A stretch of 64,000 nt of DNA from contig OZ345380.1 of assembly GCA_977006965.1 (NCBI GenBank), positions 1,798,001 through 1,862,000 on the forward strand. Reading direction: 5' to 3'. Both the position numbers and the translations under genes were made by a program. Under the pieces are notes generated by a model. It searched no databases, had not been told where the DNA came from, and saw only the letters and a program-made list of their open reading frames with translations. The stretch comes from Phymatolithon calcareum (taxonomy: Eukaryota; Rhodophyta; Florideophyceae; Hapalidiales). Positions 10,762 through 20,993 of the stretch are shown piece after piece. How positions within the stretch are numbered: the stretch's first letter is position 1; every line of letters starts with the position of its first letter.

Positions 10762-11658
10762 CTATTTCTCCTCGACATATCGAACACTGTCCACATAATG
10801 GAGAGCGCGGTGGTCTTCTCTGCAATTTTCCATGCATTTCTTGGCTGTACAAAGCGCCACAAGGAGCGCCAATTGAGGATTCGGTATGAGAGCTGCGATA
10901 AGAATAGGTATAGACCGTACTGTACGAACTCCGGTGACTAAAATTGAAGGGTCAGTGTAGATTACAGGCCTTCGACCGCGTGTGATGAACTTAACAGTGC
11001 CTGCATGACGCAGTATTCTACCAGGAAATTGAGGTACTGGATCACCAGAGTCGACAAATCGAAAGTATTTGTCTTTCAGTTCCGCTGATAGAAATCTAGC
11101 GATCCTCTTGCATACAGCCCTTGGCTGGCCAATCGTAACAATTTGCGCAACTTTTTGTAGCCCGTTTTGTTCTTTGATGAAGCGGCATGCCGACACTAGA
11201 GCACATGCACCTCCTAGCGAATGGCCGGTGAAAAATACTTTCCGGTTATTTCCAGATGTTAGCTGTTGCAGTTTAGCACTGACTCCACCCTCCGCTCCTT
11301 CCATCCACGCTCTGTCCGTGTGCCTCCAAAATCCCGTCTTAATTTTCCCATTGACACCGTTTATCATGAACGGCTTCCATGTTACTGTCAAATTGTCGAT
11401 CCAATTCCGCTTCCTTGCGGTGCCGGTCCATACGACCACAATGCATTCTTCGTTCTCGAAAATAAACGCTTTGTTCCCACGCCGTCCGAAAGCAGACACA
11501 GAGCTGAAGGTCACATGCGGGTCTTGGGCGTCCGCAAGAAGCTGTTGTTCGTTCTTAAACTTGTACACAAGACCTGCAAGCTTGGCTAGAACATATGCAG
11601 TACATTTGTTATAGGTGGCAGGATCCGAATCGAAATTGTCTCTCTGAGTTTCAGACAT
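10762..11658 (-). CDS. Class 3 lipase (alpha/beta hydrolase)
   Basis: A 298-residue intact frame with the lipase-3 signature GHSLGGA; the nucleophile Ser is about residue 147. The acid is probably Asp206 in DSGDPVPQFP, and the base His283 (REDH) or His287. The oxyanion-side strand IVVVWTGT (73-80) precedes the cap region, and the C-terminus has the usual Tyr after the His (HYVDSV). The length matches the family (about 270-330). It likely hydrolyses acyl glycerides or galactolipids. No clear signal peptide is visible, but residues 245-270 are hydrophobic and could touch membrane. The start is the first ATG of the frame. No introns are visible and the gene is isolated between repeats. Confidence 0.85.
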   Translation of the reverse strand: MSETQRDNFDSDPATYNKCTAYVLAKLAGLVYKFKNEQQLLADAQDPHVTFSSVSAFGRRGNKAFIFENEECIVVVWTGTARKRNWIDNLTVTWKPFMINGVNGKIKTGFWRHTDRAWMEGAEGGVSAKLQQLTSGNNRKVFFTGHSLGGACALVSACRFIKEQNGLQKVAQIVTIGQPRAVCKRIARFLSAELKDKYFRFVDSGDPVPQFPGRILRHAGTVKFITRGRRPVIYTDPSILVTGVRTVRSIPILIAALIPNPQLALLVALCTAKKCMENCREDHRALHYVDSVRYVEEK

Positions 11659-12519
11659 GTTGCTCGGTGATATGTTCGAACAAGATTTCTTCCCTTGGCG
11701 GTCTGATGGAGTGCTTGTGCTGCGAAATGCTACGGCAAGAAGAAACTAAGGCAATCCCTTTATTGATCTTTTTTAGTGCTGATGCGATTTAGCGTCGAGC
11801 CAAAAGAAATGTAGGACTATGTCATCTCTTTGTTGCCGTCTAATTGCAGAACAGAAATAAGGACATTGCCTTGTAGACGTTTGGTAGTTTCGTAGACTGT
11901 GGTTTACTTTTTAAAGACGCTGAGATCCCTACTCTAAATAAAAATTGGCAGAGAGCGAATTGTCAGAAAAGTCCACATGAAACAAGGTACATTGTTTCTG
12001 TAAAGTACCTGCCGTACGCATGGAGTGTACTTGGAAAATGCCATCTGTTTGTGCCTATTGCAAGTGGACTGACACGGATGTCATTTCAGCAGAAAATACA
12101 GCAGCTAGCTGCTAGTGAGCTGATCTGCAACTTTCAAAGCACCGGATGCATGAGAACTGCAAGGAATTCTATCGGACAGTGAGAATGGCAAAAGAAGAAC
12201 CATAAATGTCCCTGACGTTCCGCCAAATGCGAAGGTAAACGTTTACGAAAAATTTAGCGACGTGGTCAAAACTACCCTGCAAAACAGAAAGTGCCTGATT
12301 ACGTAATTTGATGTGGATGCGAGTTTACTTCAAGCTCTCGTTGTCTATTTAGCACCTGAGAGGCTTATCATAGCGTTAAATCGCGTTGCCTACATTTCTA
12401 CTTCGTGTTCTTGGGGCAGGTGTCCTGGAATGCGTCGACGGCGCCGAGTACGCAATGAAAAAGGAACGATAAAATAATAATTTCGGGGTAACCACATTTT
12501 CTAATATGTTCCACTTGTT
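11659..12519. other. Intergenic, no gene seen
   Basis: Nothing with coding character beyond short random frames. It probably contains the lipase promoter next to 11659. The sequence becomes AT-rich toward 12480-12540, where the 3' tail of a LINE begins. Confidence 0.5.
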
Positions 12520-13430
12520 CCACACTTTTTTATTTTTTATTCAAGTTTATTTTTAAAAAAGCCCCACAGACTTTCGAAGATATGGGCAAGGCTTCTTCTG
12601 ATGCTACCTACCTTTGTGCAGCTCACGAAACGCCCACCAGAATGGCGGACGGGAAAACTCAGAATTCAAGGTAATCCTATCTCTGTCCTCTATGGGGTTG
12701 TTGGTGCTTGGACTCCACCGCTATTTGCCACGCCTTCTGCGAATCAATACAGGCCTTCTTCGTTCTCCATGCGTTCTATGAGTGTCTTGCTAAATAGTAA
12801 GAGCTCGTCTAGCGCCTTTTCTGCTTCCAGTCGTTTTTCTCCTTCAAAGTCGTACCCTGCTAGCGTGCGTTCAAGGGTCTCCATAAGCTCTCTGGCTCTG
12901 GTGCCGAATTCTTCTGCCATACTTGTTGTTGACACCTGTGGGTATCTGCCACAGGCATACTGCAGCGCGATTTGCCCGTGCTTCACCTTGGGGAACTTGA
13001 GGATTGCTGGCAATTTTCTTGTCTTTTCGTATGGAATCTTCCTTTTCCGCTTCGATTCGAGGCGGTCTACTTCCATTGCCAGAAACTTAGATCGAAGTGT
13101 TTTCGAAGACTGGTTTGTTTGGATATGCTTTAGAGCTTCACCAAACGGCTCTCTGGTCTCCATAGCAGCGATATCTTTCCTTGCGTACAGCCATTCATGG
13201 TTGTTTCTGCTTTCATGCGCTCCATTTGAATACATACGTTCTTTCACCTTGTTCCTTCTCAGCATTTTGAAGGCCAAGAGTTCTGGTCGATGTGGGGCCG
13301 TCTGGATGCGACACAGGAGACGGAGCCTGTCCATCCTTCCTCTGTCTAGTGGCCCGAATACGTTCTGGAGGCCTCCATAGCCGGAGAGTAAGTACTCCAT
13401 AAACACGACTACAAACTATGGACAATTTGT
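12520..13430 (-). mobile_element. 5'-truncated LINE, family A
   Basis: The minus-strand frame 13406-12744 (220 codons) is the best-preserved family A C-terminus. Markers include GPLDRGRMDRLRLLCRIQ, MAMEVDRLESKRKRKIPYEK-like residues and the terminal LIERMENEEGLY. The 3' UTR runs from 12743 to about 12540 and ends in an A/T-rich tail (AATAAACTTG then A-rich). The 5' end is truncated near 13400-13430, with no recognisable polymerase catalytic motifs left. The plus strand carries a 259-codon open frame that mirrors this ORF; I treat it as a shadow. Confidence 0.75.
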
Positions 13431-13746
13431 AAACCGCTTCGAGGAGCTCTTCTTGCACGAAGTTATGGTCGCTTGCATATAAAACGATTGTGCTAACTAA
13501 AATAGATTTCAAAGATCTCGCTTTAATGCATCTTGCTCTAACCGCCCGGTGCTAATCTTCATATTATTTAAAGGCATCTTGGACATTTTCTGTAGGTTCT
13601 TGAACTAGGGACTCGATGATGAAGAAAGACATGCACTTGGATCAGAATGAAACTTGGAAGCCCTTAGACATAAACGGCTTGTCGAAAATTGAAGGTTTGC
13701 GCGTAGGTCTAACAGGTCTCAAAAGATTGATGGTTAAAAGTGGTTC

Positions 13747-14262
13747 CGATCCGGCGGAATATGTCACTGGAAGATACACTGTCTCGCCTAAGCCGAGAGC
13801 TCCTGTTGTACATTTCTAGCTTCGTTTCATCATCTCGGTGGAGTTACAATAACAAACTGACTAAAACCATATAACAAATGTATGTGCTATAGCACGTCAG
13901 GGCTCACTCTCGACTTGCATTTCAGATAGTCGTTTGTTACAGTATGAGTACACCGACGGGAAGGAATTTTTCAGTGACAGACACATGTTCTATTCTCCAA
14001 TTGAACGGTGTCCGAATGCGCCGATCAAGCAAGCATAGGAATATTGAGAACATCGGAGAACGCGAAGGCAAGTGAATGCAACACGCGGAATACATGACAT
14101 ATTCCCATTGTTACCGTCAAGCTGTGAAGCAGAGATAAGGACCTTGTCTTGATGACATTTGAAAGGTTCGCATCGTCATGCATTTATGTGTCCATCGAGA
14201 ACAGGGCATATACTACGATGGTGAGCTTTCTGGTTACGAAACACTTATTTACAAGAGAGCAT
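13747..14262 (+). repeat. 0.5-kb repeat B, copy 1
   Basis: About 515 bp nearly identical to 21622-22136. The shared block begins at ATCCGGCGG and ends just past GCATATACTACGATG. In the second location it joins the 5' edge of a broken membrane-protein gene on one side and a LINE 3' end on the other. No long coding frame spans it. Confidence 0.8.
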
Positions 14263-14870
14263 AGGAGTGGGCTATGTCCCTTATGTCGAAAAGGCGTTGC
14301 TGTGAAGTGCCGACTGTACACGTTCACTAATTGGTTTCTGGCATTCTAGAATTTCTCTTAGAGATCCATTTCAGCTGTACGTGATACTGTATCATTTTGG
14401 GTGGTATTTGGCGTGACCTTACAGTAATAATAGAATATATTGCATGAGAAAAGACATGAGAGCATTTGTGTCATCCTCCATCTTGATGTTTTTTAGTAAA
14501 CACCGTTCAAATATGCACATGAAATTACGTAGAGGAAATCTAGAACAATTGATGGCAATTAGAGGCTTTATTAAATCGGCATTTCACAGCGATGGCTCTT
14601 CTCATGGATGGACATGTCCCACTGCTATGATCTCCGGTATATTTCATATTTATTTAGAATAGGAGGCTCGCAAGGGGCATGCACTGTAATTATTAGAGAG
14701 CACACCTCTTCTACAATCCCGTCGTATGCATCCATGCGAGAAGAAGCTTCAGATGTTTTCAAGGTATGGGTAATGATTTTTTATCCTGTTCTACAATTTG
14801 ACGGCAACGATATAAATACTTTGCGACACTCCTCGCTGGAATCTAAAGCAAAGCTGAATCGAGATTCAAC
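14263..14870. other. Intergenic before the nested hAT array
   Basis: Short frames only (for example 14608-14931, plus, 107 codons, which runs across the hAT-1 boundary). No motif recognised. The last 8 bases (14863-14870, GATTCAAC) are the target-site duplication of hAT-1. Confidence 0.45.
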
Positions 14871-15096
14871 CAGGGAATGGGAGCAGTATACTGCTATTGC
14901 AATTTACGGCAATATACTGCTATTTCCGTAAATTGCACTTTCCTTTCCAATTGCAATACGTATTGGCCAGCAGATGTGAATAAGATCTAGTGACGAACGT
15001 ACTACACATGATGATGATGATGATGATTGCTTTATTCCCCTAAGGGGCTAGCACGTCTAGAAGGCTTCATGCGACTCCACTTGCTGTGGTCGGAAG

Positions 15097-15497
15097 AAGA
15101 AGAAGTGGAGATTTTTATTATAGTGTTACCAACGCATCTGCAGACGCTTGGGGCAACACTTCTGATGAGCCACGAGGACTCAACTCAGAGCCCAGAGGCT
15201 CCATTTCGCATAAAAACGGCTATAGTCAGCAAAATTAGAAAACCTACCTCTGATCTCAACGGAGAGATCTCGAGGGGGAAAATCATTTCACTTCAATGGC
15301 CACGCAGAGCATCGTTTTTCTTGCGTGCGCCGGAGCGCGATGGGCGAGTTTACTGACGTCCCGGGTCCGCGTGCCGCGCCGATCTTCAGGACTTCCTCTC
15401 GCTCGGCCTGCCCGCCGATCCGCGCGGGGGGGTTACTGACGTCCCCAGTCTTGCGTGCGCCGGAGCGCGATGGGCGAGTTTACCGACGTCCCGGGTC
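15097..15497 (-). mobile_element. Non-autonomous retroposon with (CTT)n tail, copy 1
   Basis: A 401-bp insertion flanked by a 15-bp direct duplication (TGCTGTGGTCGGAAG at 15082-15096 and 15498-15512). Read on the minus strand, it begins with two GC-rich 5' blocks of about 48 bp, 130 bp apart (15450-15497 and 15320-15367). It continues through a body with CCCCCTCGAG and ends in a CTT microsatellite rather than poly(A). The body and tail match the insertion at 32235-32538. The long target duplication and 3' microsatellite fit LINE-dependent target-primed reverse transcription. No protein of its own is visible. Confidence 0.75.
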
Positions 15498-16406
15498 TGC
15501 TGTGGTCGGAAGCGTCTTTTATGGATGATTCGATACTTTGGTTTGGAATATCGCCAAGGAGAGAGGCATATGTTCTGGGTACGCATTGTAGCAGTATCCT
15601 GCGGACGAGCACGTACCACGCATCGATACACTCTCGCTCTTCTATTTTTGTCGATATGCTGTCCCCACTCCGTTTCTACTCTTTTGTTTACACTCTGAAT
15701 TGAGCCTGCTACACTCGACTCTCCCCCATCGTTCACACCCTTCTTTCCGTGGCTGAACCCTCGACTTGACGATGTCCGTCCGACCGAAGCGAGAGCATGT
15801 CGTCAAAGCGCTCATGACGCAAGAACCTGATGCTGTCAAGACCATTACTTCGCGAAAGGGGAAGGCTCGCAAAGTGACTTGCTGGGTCTATGCGTGTCCG
15901 CGAAAAGACCGCTGGAAAAACATTCCGCCTGTTTTCTCATTTGAGAAAGGAACTGGATGGACTAACCCGTACTCGCACCTGGTCTCTTGCGTTGCAGGTG
16001 GCGAAGAGACAAAGTTGATCGAATTGTATCGCGTAACTTCAACGCTCGAAGTTGAAGTCGGAGGAGATGGGCGAATTTCGTCCTACTTTGAAACAACCCT
16101 GTCAACAGGGGTGCGATAAAATTAATTGGAAAAAAATTAATTGCAATTAGTGCAATGCAATACTTAATTTTCGAAAACCCTCCAATTCCAATTATTAATT
16201 TTTCTTCCCTGAATAATTGCAATAATTTATTTGTTGCCGTAAACATTCTCCAATTAATTCCAATTAATTTCTTCTTTGTTGACGGTTACCACCAAGACAA
16301 ACGAATGCTTCTGCTGACACCTGGCGACTATCGCTGGGCGACTATCGCGAGACGGCCGTCACCTGCCGGTCTACTAAGATGCTAGTTTTGCAAGCCGCCT
16401 GCCATA

Positions 16407-16733
16407 CAAAGCATTGGAATTATTTATTTATTTTTATTCTTTTCTCGAAAAGTGTCGAGAATAAATAATTTATTGTTGAACGCAGAAGCAATAAATTATT
16501 GTATTCAAGTTCAGTGAGGTATAAATAACTGGTTATTCCCCGAATTATTAGATCCTTCTTGCTACTTTCTGTCGCGATAGAATAACCGGATCGAAAAAAT
16601 GAGGAGTCCGATACAATAATTGTCGCAACCACGACGATCTCAATAAATACAATAAATAATCGAGACTCAGGAATAAATTATTGGAACAATAATTTAAATA
16701 ATTACAATAGCAATTATTTTTTCCAATGCTTTG
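16407..16733. mobile_element. hAT-3: 327-bp MITE inside hAT-2
   Basis: Ends CAAAGCATTGGAA and its complement, flanked by a perfect 8-bp duplication CTGCCATA (16399-16406 and 16734-16741). It is AT-rich with many AATAATT/AATTATT words and no coding capacity. The 8-bp duplication assigns it to a hAT-like group, but its terminal sequence differs from the CAGGG family of its host. Confidence 0.85.
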
Positions 16734-17310
16734 CTGCCATACATATTGCAGTCATCTGTCATTTGTCAATGAAAGCATGGAGGATACTGTGCTGTAAGCC
16801 AAGCGCAAGATTAAGAGCGCTGCCGCTCTTAGAAACCTCACTGATCTGAAACCTCTCAAGCCAAACAAGACTCGTTGGTCCGGATTGTTTTACATGTTTG
16901 AACGATTCCTTAGGATTCGCCACAGCTTTCTAAGTAACAATCCGGACTGTGACAGATCCTTAATGATAGTGCAAGCTTTGCACGTCGTGTGCAAAGGTAC
17001 ACTCGCATGTTTGAAGTTATAAAAAAGGTAACCAAGAAACTTCAGGAGCTGGGAAATCGCCTGTCGAAGGGGCGAGCCATGCTGAATGGACTTATCCAGC
17101 TTGTTTCTCAGCAGAAAAATGATCCTAACACCGATCAGAGCCCACCAGGGGTTGCGCCAATTCTATTGTTTGCGATTGCAGTCCCGGGTGAAATTTATCA
17201 ATTTAATTGCTCAGTTTTGTTTGCAGCAATTCGCACTGCAATTTGAAGGCTTCCCACAATATAGACATCAATACTTTATTCAAGAAAGTTCACCTAGCTG
17301 CTTGTAATCT

Positions 17311-17484
17311 TCATCTTCTTCGATAGCCCTCTCGACCTTTTGAGCAGAGATAGACGCAAAATGGCACATTCCGTCGAGTTCGGCCTACTTGACGCGAGTG
17401 TATATCACGGGTTTGTTCTCGAATGATCTTCATAAGCAGCTGCACAACTTGTTTCGGCTTTGGTTTCGGTGAAGGTAGTGTCAT
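17311..17484 (-). pseudogene. Truncated BED-finger ORF of hAT-4
   Basis: A 57-codon frame starting MTLPSPKPKPKQVVQLLMK at 17484. It closely matches the BED-finger ORF at 24370-24681 up to the first cysteine pair (FCVYLC). The part encoding the rest of the finger (FEKG, NPY, HLxxC) is deleted, and the frame runs out in the homologue's downstream sequence. It is too small to function as transposase. Confidence 0.6.
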
Positions 17485-17854
17485 CGCTAGTAGAGCGGAA
17501 TGTGCTGAAACGTTGAACGAGGTCTGATAGGTGGGTTGGACTCGACTGTGAAGCGGAATGCGTGAGAATTTCGGAGAAGGCTGATAGGTTTCAAAACAAG
17601 AGATCTAATGCTATCCCTTTTATGCTTGAGATTGAACCATCGTGACTGCTGGACTCTAATCGCAGCTAAAGACATTCAAGCCGTTGTTCTGTATCTGGCT
17701 GGTAAATTGATCGATACAGCTGAGTAGATGATAGCACATGAATAGGCCCATTGTTGAAACCCTTTGGAGTCCAACGGCTCAATCTCGTCTTTATTTAACA
17801 TAGCAAGAAGTAGCCATGGCCCAAGCGTCATAGATGTTTTGATGGCATACAGAA

Positions 17855-18056
17855 CGTACTCTGGGTATTACTAGAACAAAGACCACGTACTGAACATAAG
17901 GCGAGTACGTTGATTCTTGCATCCGATAAATGTGCTGTGTCTAATGTTCATCTACGTACTCTGGGTATTATTAGAACAAAGACCACGTACTGAACATGAT
18001 GTGAGTACGTTGATTCCCTCAACATTCTGCTTTACTCGCCCCCCCCCCCCCCCCCC
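17855..18056. repeat. 99-bp tandem duplication followed by a C18 run
   Basis: The block beginning ACGTACTCTGGGTATTA at about 17855 is repeated at about 17954 with few changes (each about 63 bp within a ~99-bp period). It is followed by 18 consecutive C at 18039-18056. Both lie within hAT-4. The homopolymer length should be treated with caution because sequencing often miscounts such runs. Confidence 0.75.
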
Positions 18057-19240
18057 ATAACATTCCCCTGGTCCAATGTTCATCTACTACGATCCTCAGT
18101 ATTAGGTGCGACCAATTCGAATTGCAATTCAGTTCGAAGAACCAATTTGGGTGGAATTGGGAAAAATTGCAATTAAATTGATAGCAATAGAATTGGCGCA
18201 ACCCCTGGAGCCCACTTGGAGGTTGCGGACTCGGAACTCAGTACATTTCTGCAACCAGTGCCATTGTATCAGATCCTCATTTTGAATCTAGTGTCGTGAA
18301 AATACAGCAAAGGAGGACGCATACTATGACGGCTGAAGAGCGTAGTGTCTGTCAAGGATTGTTGCATGAATTAGTCGAGAATCACCATATTTCGCAACGG
18401 ATTGCTCCTGATGGCACTGAAGACATACTTAATGCTGGAGACGACAGTTCTCATGAAGAGGAGCACATCAATTGTGATTTTATTTTGGCTTCCACTGCTG
18501 AAGTAGAACGACTTTGGAGTCTTGCAAAGTATGTCCTTACTGATCAACGCTCCAGGCTTGAACCCGTGCTTTTCAAGTCACTTTGTTTGTGAAAGTAAAC
18601 AGCCGATTTTGGGATCAGCGTCTAGTCTCCCAGGCTGTTCGAGCGTGCAGATGGTCCAATTAATAGAGGAATGTAAAAACCGGGAGAAATCTTCAATTAA
18701 TTGCAATTAATTGCAATTAATTGGCATTATTGCAATTATTGCAAAGACAAAGAATAGCAATTTTTAATTTTCGTGGCAAGAATAATTGCAATATATATTT
18801 TGGCGTACGATTTGTTTCCAATTCTCTCCACTTATATTGCTCCTATCCCTGCCTGTCAAGCGCTGATCGCGAGCGTGCTATGTACCACTACATTGATGTC
18901 ATTGTCTCACTATCTCTCCCTATCACTTATATCGAAAATTCGCGCTTCCGAGACTTCAGCATGTTTGGTGTGGGCATTTCTATCAAAGCGCTCCGCGAAA
19001 CGGTGTTCAAGTTGGTAGAAGTGGTTGAGGCAGGCGTGAGAAACGATTTGAAGGACACGCGAGGCGCCGTCATGCACGATGCAGGAGGTAGTGCTGACCA
19101 TGTAACCGCCTTAATCGCAATTGTGCTCAATGCAATAGAACTAGCACTTGGTAGCGCGAGAGTTATTGCAGTAGCAATTGCACTTTCGCAACGAGTCCAA
19201 ATAAATATGCAGTATATTGTTCCCATTCCCTGGATTCAGC

Positions 19241-20993
19241 ATTAGAGATTTCCTTTACTTTTACAGCTGGCATACCTGTTGCAACTCAAGAGAGCAGCAA
19301 GAACGCCATAGAAAGCATGGCTCATTCCATACAAACTAACTGAACGAAACATCAGGAATCCAGAGTGCCGAATCAGTTTCTGAACCTCATTCTGACCAAT
19401 CTTTCAGCTCTTGTCCCCATGTTTGACAGCGAAGAAGAAACTGCTTGCCAGCGCACAAGAGCTGTTTGTACAGTTCGTTATATGGACCTAATCATTTTCT
19501 TCTTTTGCCGCTCACCAACAGTAAATAACCTCCTGTTCTAATCCTTGCAGTGTTCACAATTGGAATACTAGCTTCTGACATTGAGTCACAATGAGTAGTG
19601 AAAATACGAGAGTTCTATCGTCTCTCTATTGCGTTTTGAATATTAATCAAATACAGTACGTTTCGCGCTGTCTCGCTAACGACCGGCAGCGAGTTTATCA
19701 ATCCGTTGGGGACCGACAGTCGAATGGAAGTACCGTTGCCTGCTAGCAATGACTACCGACTGTAAGCCAAGAAAGTCTACTGGCGCGGATTACGAACGGT
19801 GTGAAACGCATTGTGTCGCGCGCTGACACTTCGGATACCTTGCGAAAATGTAGCTAGACAGTCAGAGGTAGATGCAGTGATGTAGAGACTACTTAAGCGG
19901 TGATCGAAGTCTTTCTCGAGGATGTCACCACTATCAACTTTACCAACCACAACCTAACCCCCAAGGATATCGAAAGATAAACTTACTCTTCCGACGAAAG
20001 TCAGCAACGCATTCACACTGCCGAGCAACCGTCCATTGCGTACCATTGGACTGGACCACTCCTTCAGTAGCCACTACATCCTTACGGAGTTTCTGACCCA
20101 GCAGAGTTGGCGCACCTTGCCGAAGTCACTACATCCCATCGGAGTTTCTGACCAAGTGAGCTGTAAGACATCTTGCCGAAAGCACTACATCCCTCCTGGT
20201 GTTTCTGCCTAGACAAGTTGTATGGACGTCCGGCATCTGCCGTCGTCTCATTAGGGAGCTGAACAAGTTGTTCGGTTCCTGGATACTCACGACACGCACT
20301 TTTATATGTAAGCTTCGTATGGCCTGTATTTTCGATAATGCACACCCATTCGGTAATCTGAAGACGGCCCTTGCCATCTAGAACTTGATGCACGGCTTAA
20401 CCAACTATAACGACGGACTCTAGTTAGAGTATTCTACCGAAAGTGGACCACTCACTCTTGCTTTACTATTTGAGCAAGCAAGGCCTCTCCAACTGAAGGA
20501 CGAATCATAAAAAGAATCTATTGAGTTTAATCTAAGCATCAACTAGGCGCCACTTTAGCAACAGTCATCGGCTAGTGCCAACGTTGATCCCAAAAAATTG
20601 TTCTAAGCAAGCGCTGGTGCTAGTCACATGTGGAAGGGTGTCTCGAAAGTCTGCGAAACAATCTTTCAATTTACAAACTTCCTTCTTCAGAATATGAATG
20701 AGAGAAGAAGAAGTGGGAGTTTTTTTTAATTTTTAAACAACGTATTCCCTATTCCTTAGAGATGAGAGAGAGGCAAAAGAACCAGGTATCGGAGACAAAA
20801 CTTTCCAAAAGACCGATATGTAAATAGAGTCTACACCTCTACTTGAGCCTATATGCATGATCGTTCGTGGAAGACTTCCAAGGAATCCAACGCTACTGGA
20901 AAATAGCTTGGACGTCAGGGAAGAAGTTCCACTACAACAATGAACAAAGTACGCGAAGCCCCCGCTCCCCAAACAACTGCCATTGCGCTCCTG
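19241..20993. other. Intergenic with a small tandem repeat
   Basis: No confident gene. Three imperfect ~56-bp tandem copies occur at 20073-20235, each starting ACTACATCC and containing GTTTCTG and usually CTTGCCGAA. At 20705-20745 an AAGAAGAAG-GTGGGAGTTTTTT motif resembles the (CTT)n-tailed retroposon ends at 15097 and 32235, so a third, very short copy may be present. A minus-strand frame (20972-20733) continues in phase after the stop of the membrane-protein relic. Confidence 0.45.

Larger units (their letters stand above)
17146..18207 (-). mobile_element. hAT-4: 1062-bp non-autonomous hAT inside hAT-2 transposase
   Basis: It has perfect 23-bp terminal inverted repeats (17146-17168 and 18185-18207, starting CAGGGGTTGCGCC). 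They are flanked by a perfect 8-bp duplication GAGCCCAC (17138-17145 and 18208-18215). Inside are a truncated BED-finger ORF on the minus strand, a tandem repeat and a C18 run. Perfect ends and duplication imply a recent insertion. Excision with one duplication copy restores the reading phase of the host transposase. It shares ends and BED ORF with hAT-5 at 24183. Confidence 0.9.
16742..18592 (+). pseudogene. hAT-2 transposase, degenerate, split by hAT-4
   Basis: After hAT-3 the sequence encodes a run typical of hAT transposases: (C)SHLSFVNESMED, a TAA at about 16796, and then the conserved KPNKTRWSGLFYMFERFLRI block. A frameshift near 16950 leads into the frame 16989-17145. That frame stops being native at the hAT-4 insertion and resumes in the same phase at 18216. 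It ends with the hAT C-terminal dimerisation motif DFILASTAEVERLWSLAKYV and a stop at 18590-18592. With one stop and one frameshift besides the insertions, it is dead. The BED finger is absent. Confidence 0.75.
16106..18851 (+). mobile_element. hAT-2: hAT inserted in the hAT-1 transposase gene
   Basis: It starts CAGGGGTGCG at 16106 and ends CTATCCCTG at 18851. It is flanked by a perfect 8-bp duplication CCTGTCAA at 16098-16105 and 18852-18859. Length is 2746 bp, including two younger insertions (16407-16733 and 17146-18207); without those it would be about 1.34 kb. It carries a degenerate middle and C-terminal transposase but no BED finger. Subterminal regions are dense in TTGCAATT/AATTGCAA words. 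Confidence 0.85.
15772..19085 (+). pseudogene. hAT-1 transposase: BED finger and N-terminal half, split by hAT-2
   Basis: Exon-like part 1 is 15772-16105. The ATG is followed by a BED-type finger (CWVYACPRK, then FEKGTGW.NPYSHLVSC). Part 2 resumes at 18860 in the same phase and encodes a typical hAT segment (ADRERAMYHYIDVIVSLSLP, then a fR-containing stretch and LRETVFKLVEVVEAG). Removing hAT-2 with one 8-bp duplication makes the two parts read through without shift. After about 19085 the frame enters the element's 3' subterminal sequence, so the catalytic and dimerisation parts are missing and this copy could not encode an active transposase. The frame stays open to 19245. Confidence 0.75.
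14871..19232 (+). mobile_element. hAT-1: outer hAT-type transposon hosting nested insertions
   Basis: Terminal inverted repeats start CAGGGAATGGGA at 14871 and are mirrored at 19232. About 20 of the first 24 positions match. Flanking 8-bp duplications are GATTCAAC (14863-14870) and GATTCAGC (19233-19240), one mismatch. The element carries a BED-like zinc-finger ORF and a transposase N-terminal half, then its 3' end, so it is internally deleted. Its own sequence is interrupted by hAT-2 (16106-18851) and by a retroposon (15097-15497). The 8-bp duplication, CAGGG ends and transposase pieces define the hAT superfamily. Confidence 0.8.

Noticed and set aside
12601-13380. 259-codon plus-strand open frame (and its counterpart at 23354-23950)
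   Set aside because: It is the antisense of the well-conserved LINE family A C-terminal ORF. Both copies mirror the LINE codon structure and show no independent motif.
18721-19245. Treating the 174-codon frame as a separate gene
   Set aside because: Its first part is hAT-2 subterminal DNA, its middle is the second half of the hAT-1 transposase, and its end is hAT-1 subterminal DNA.
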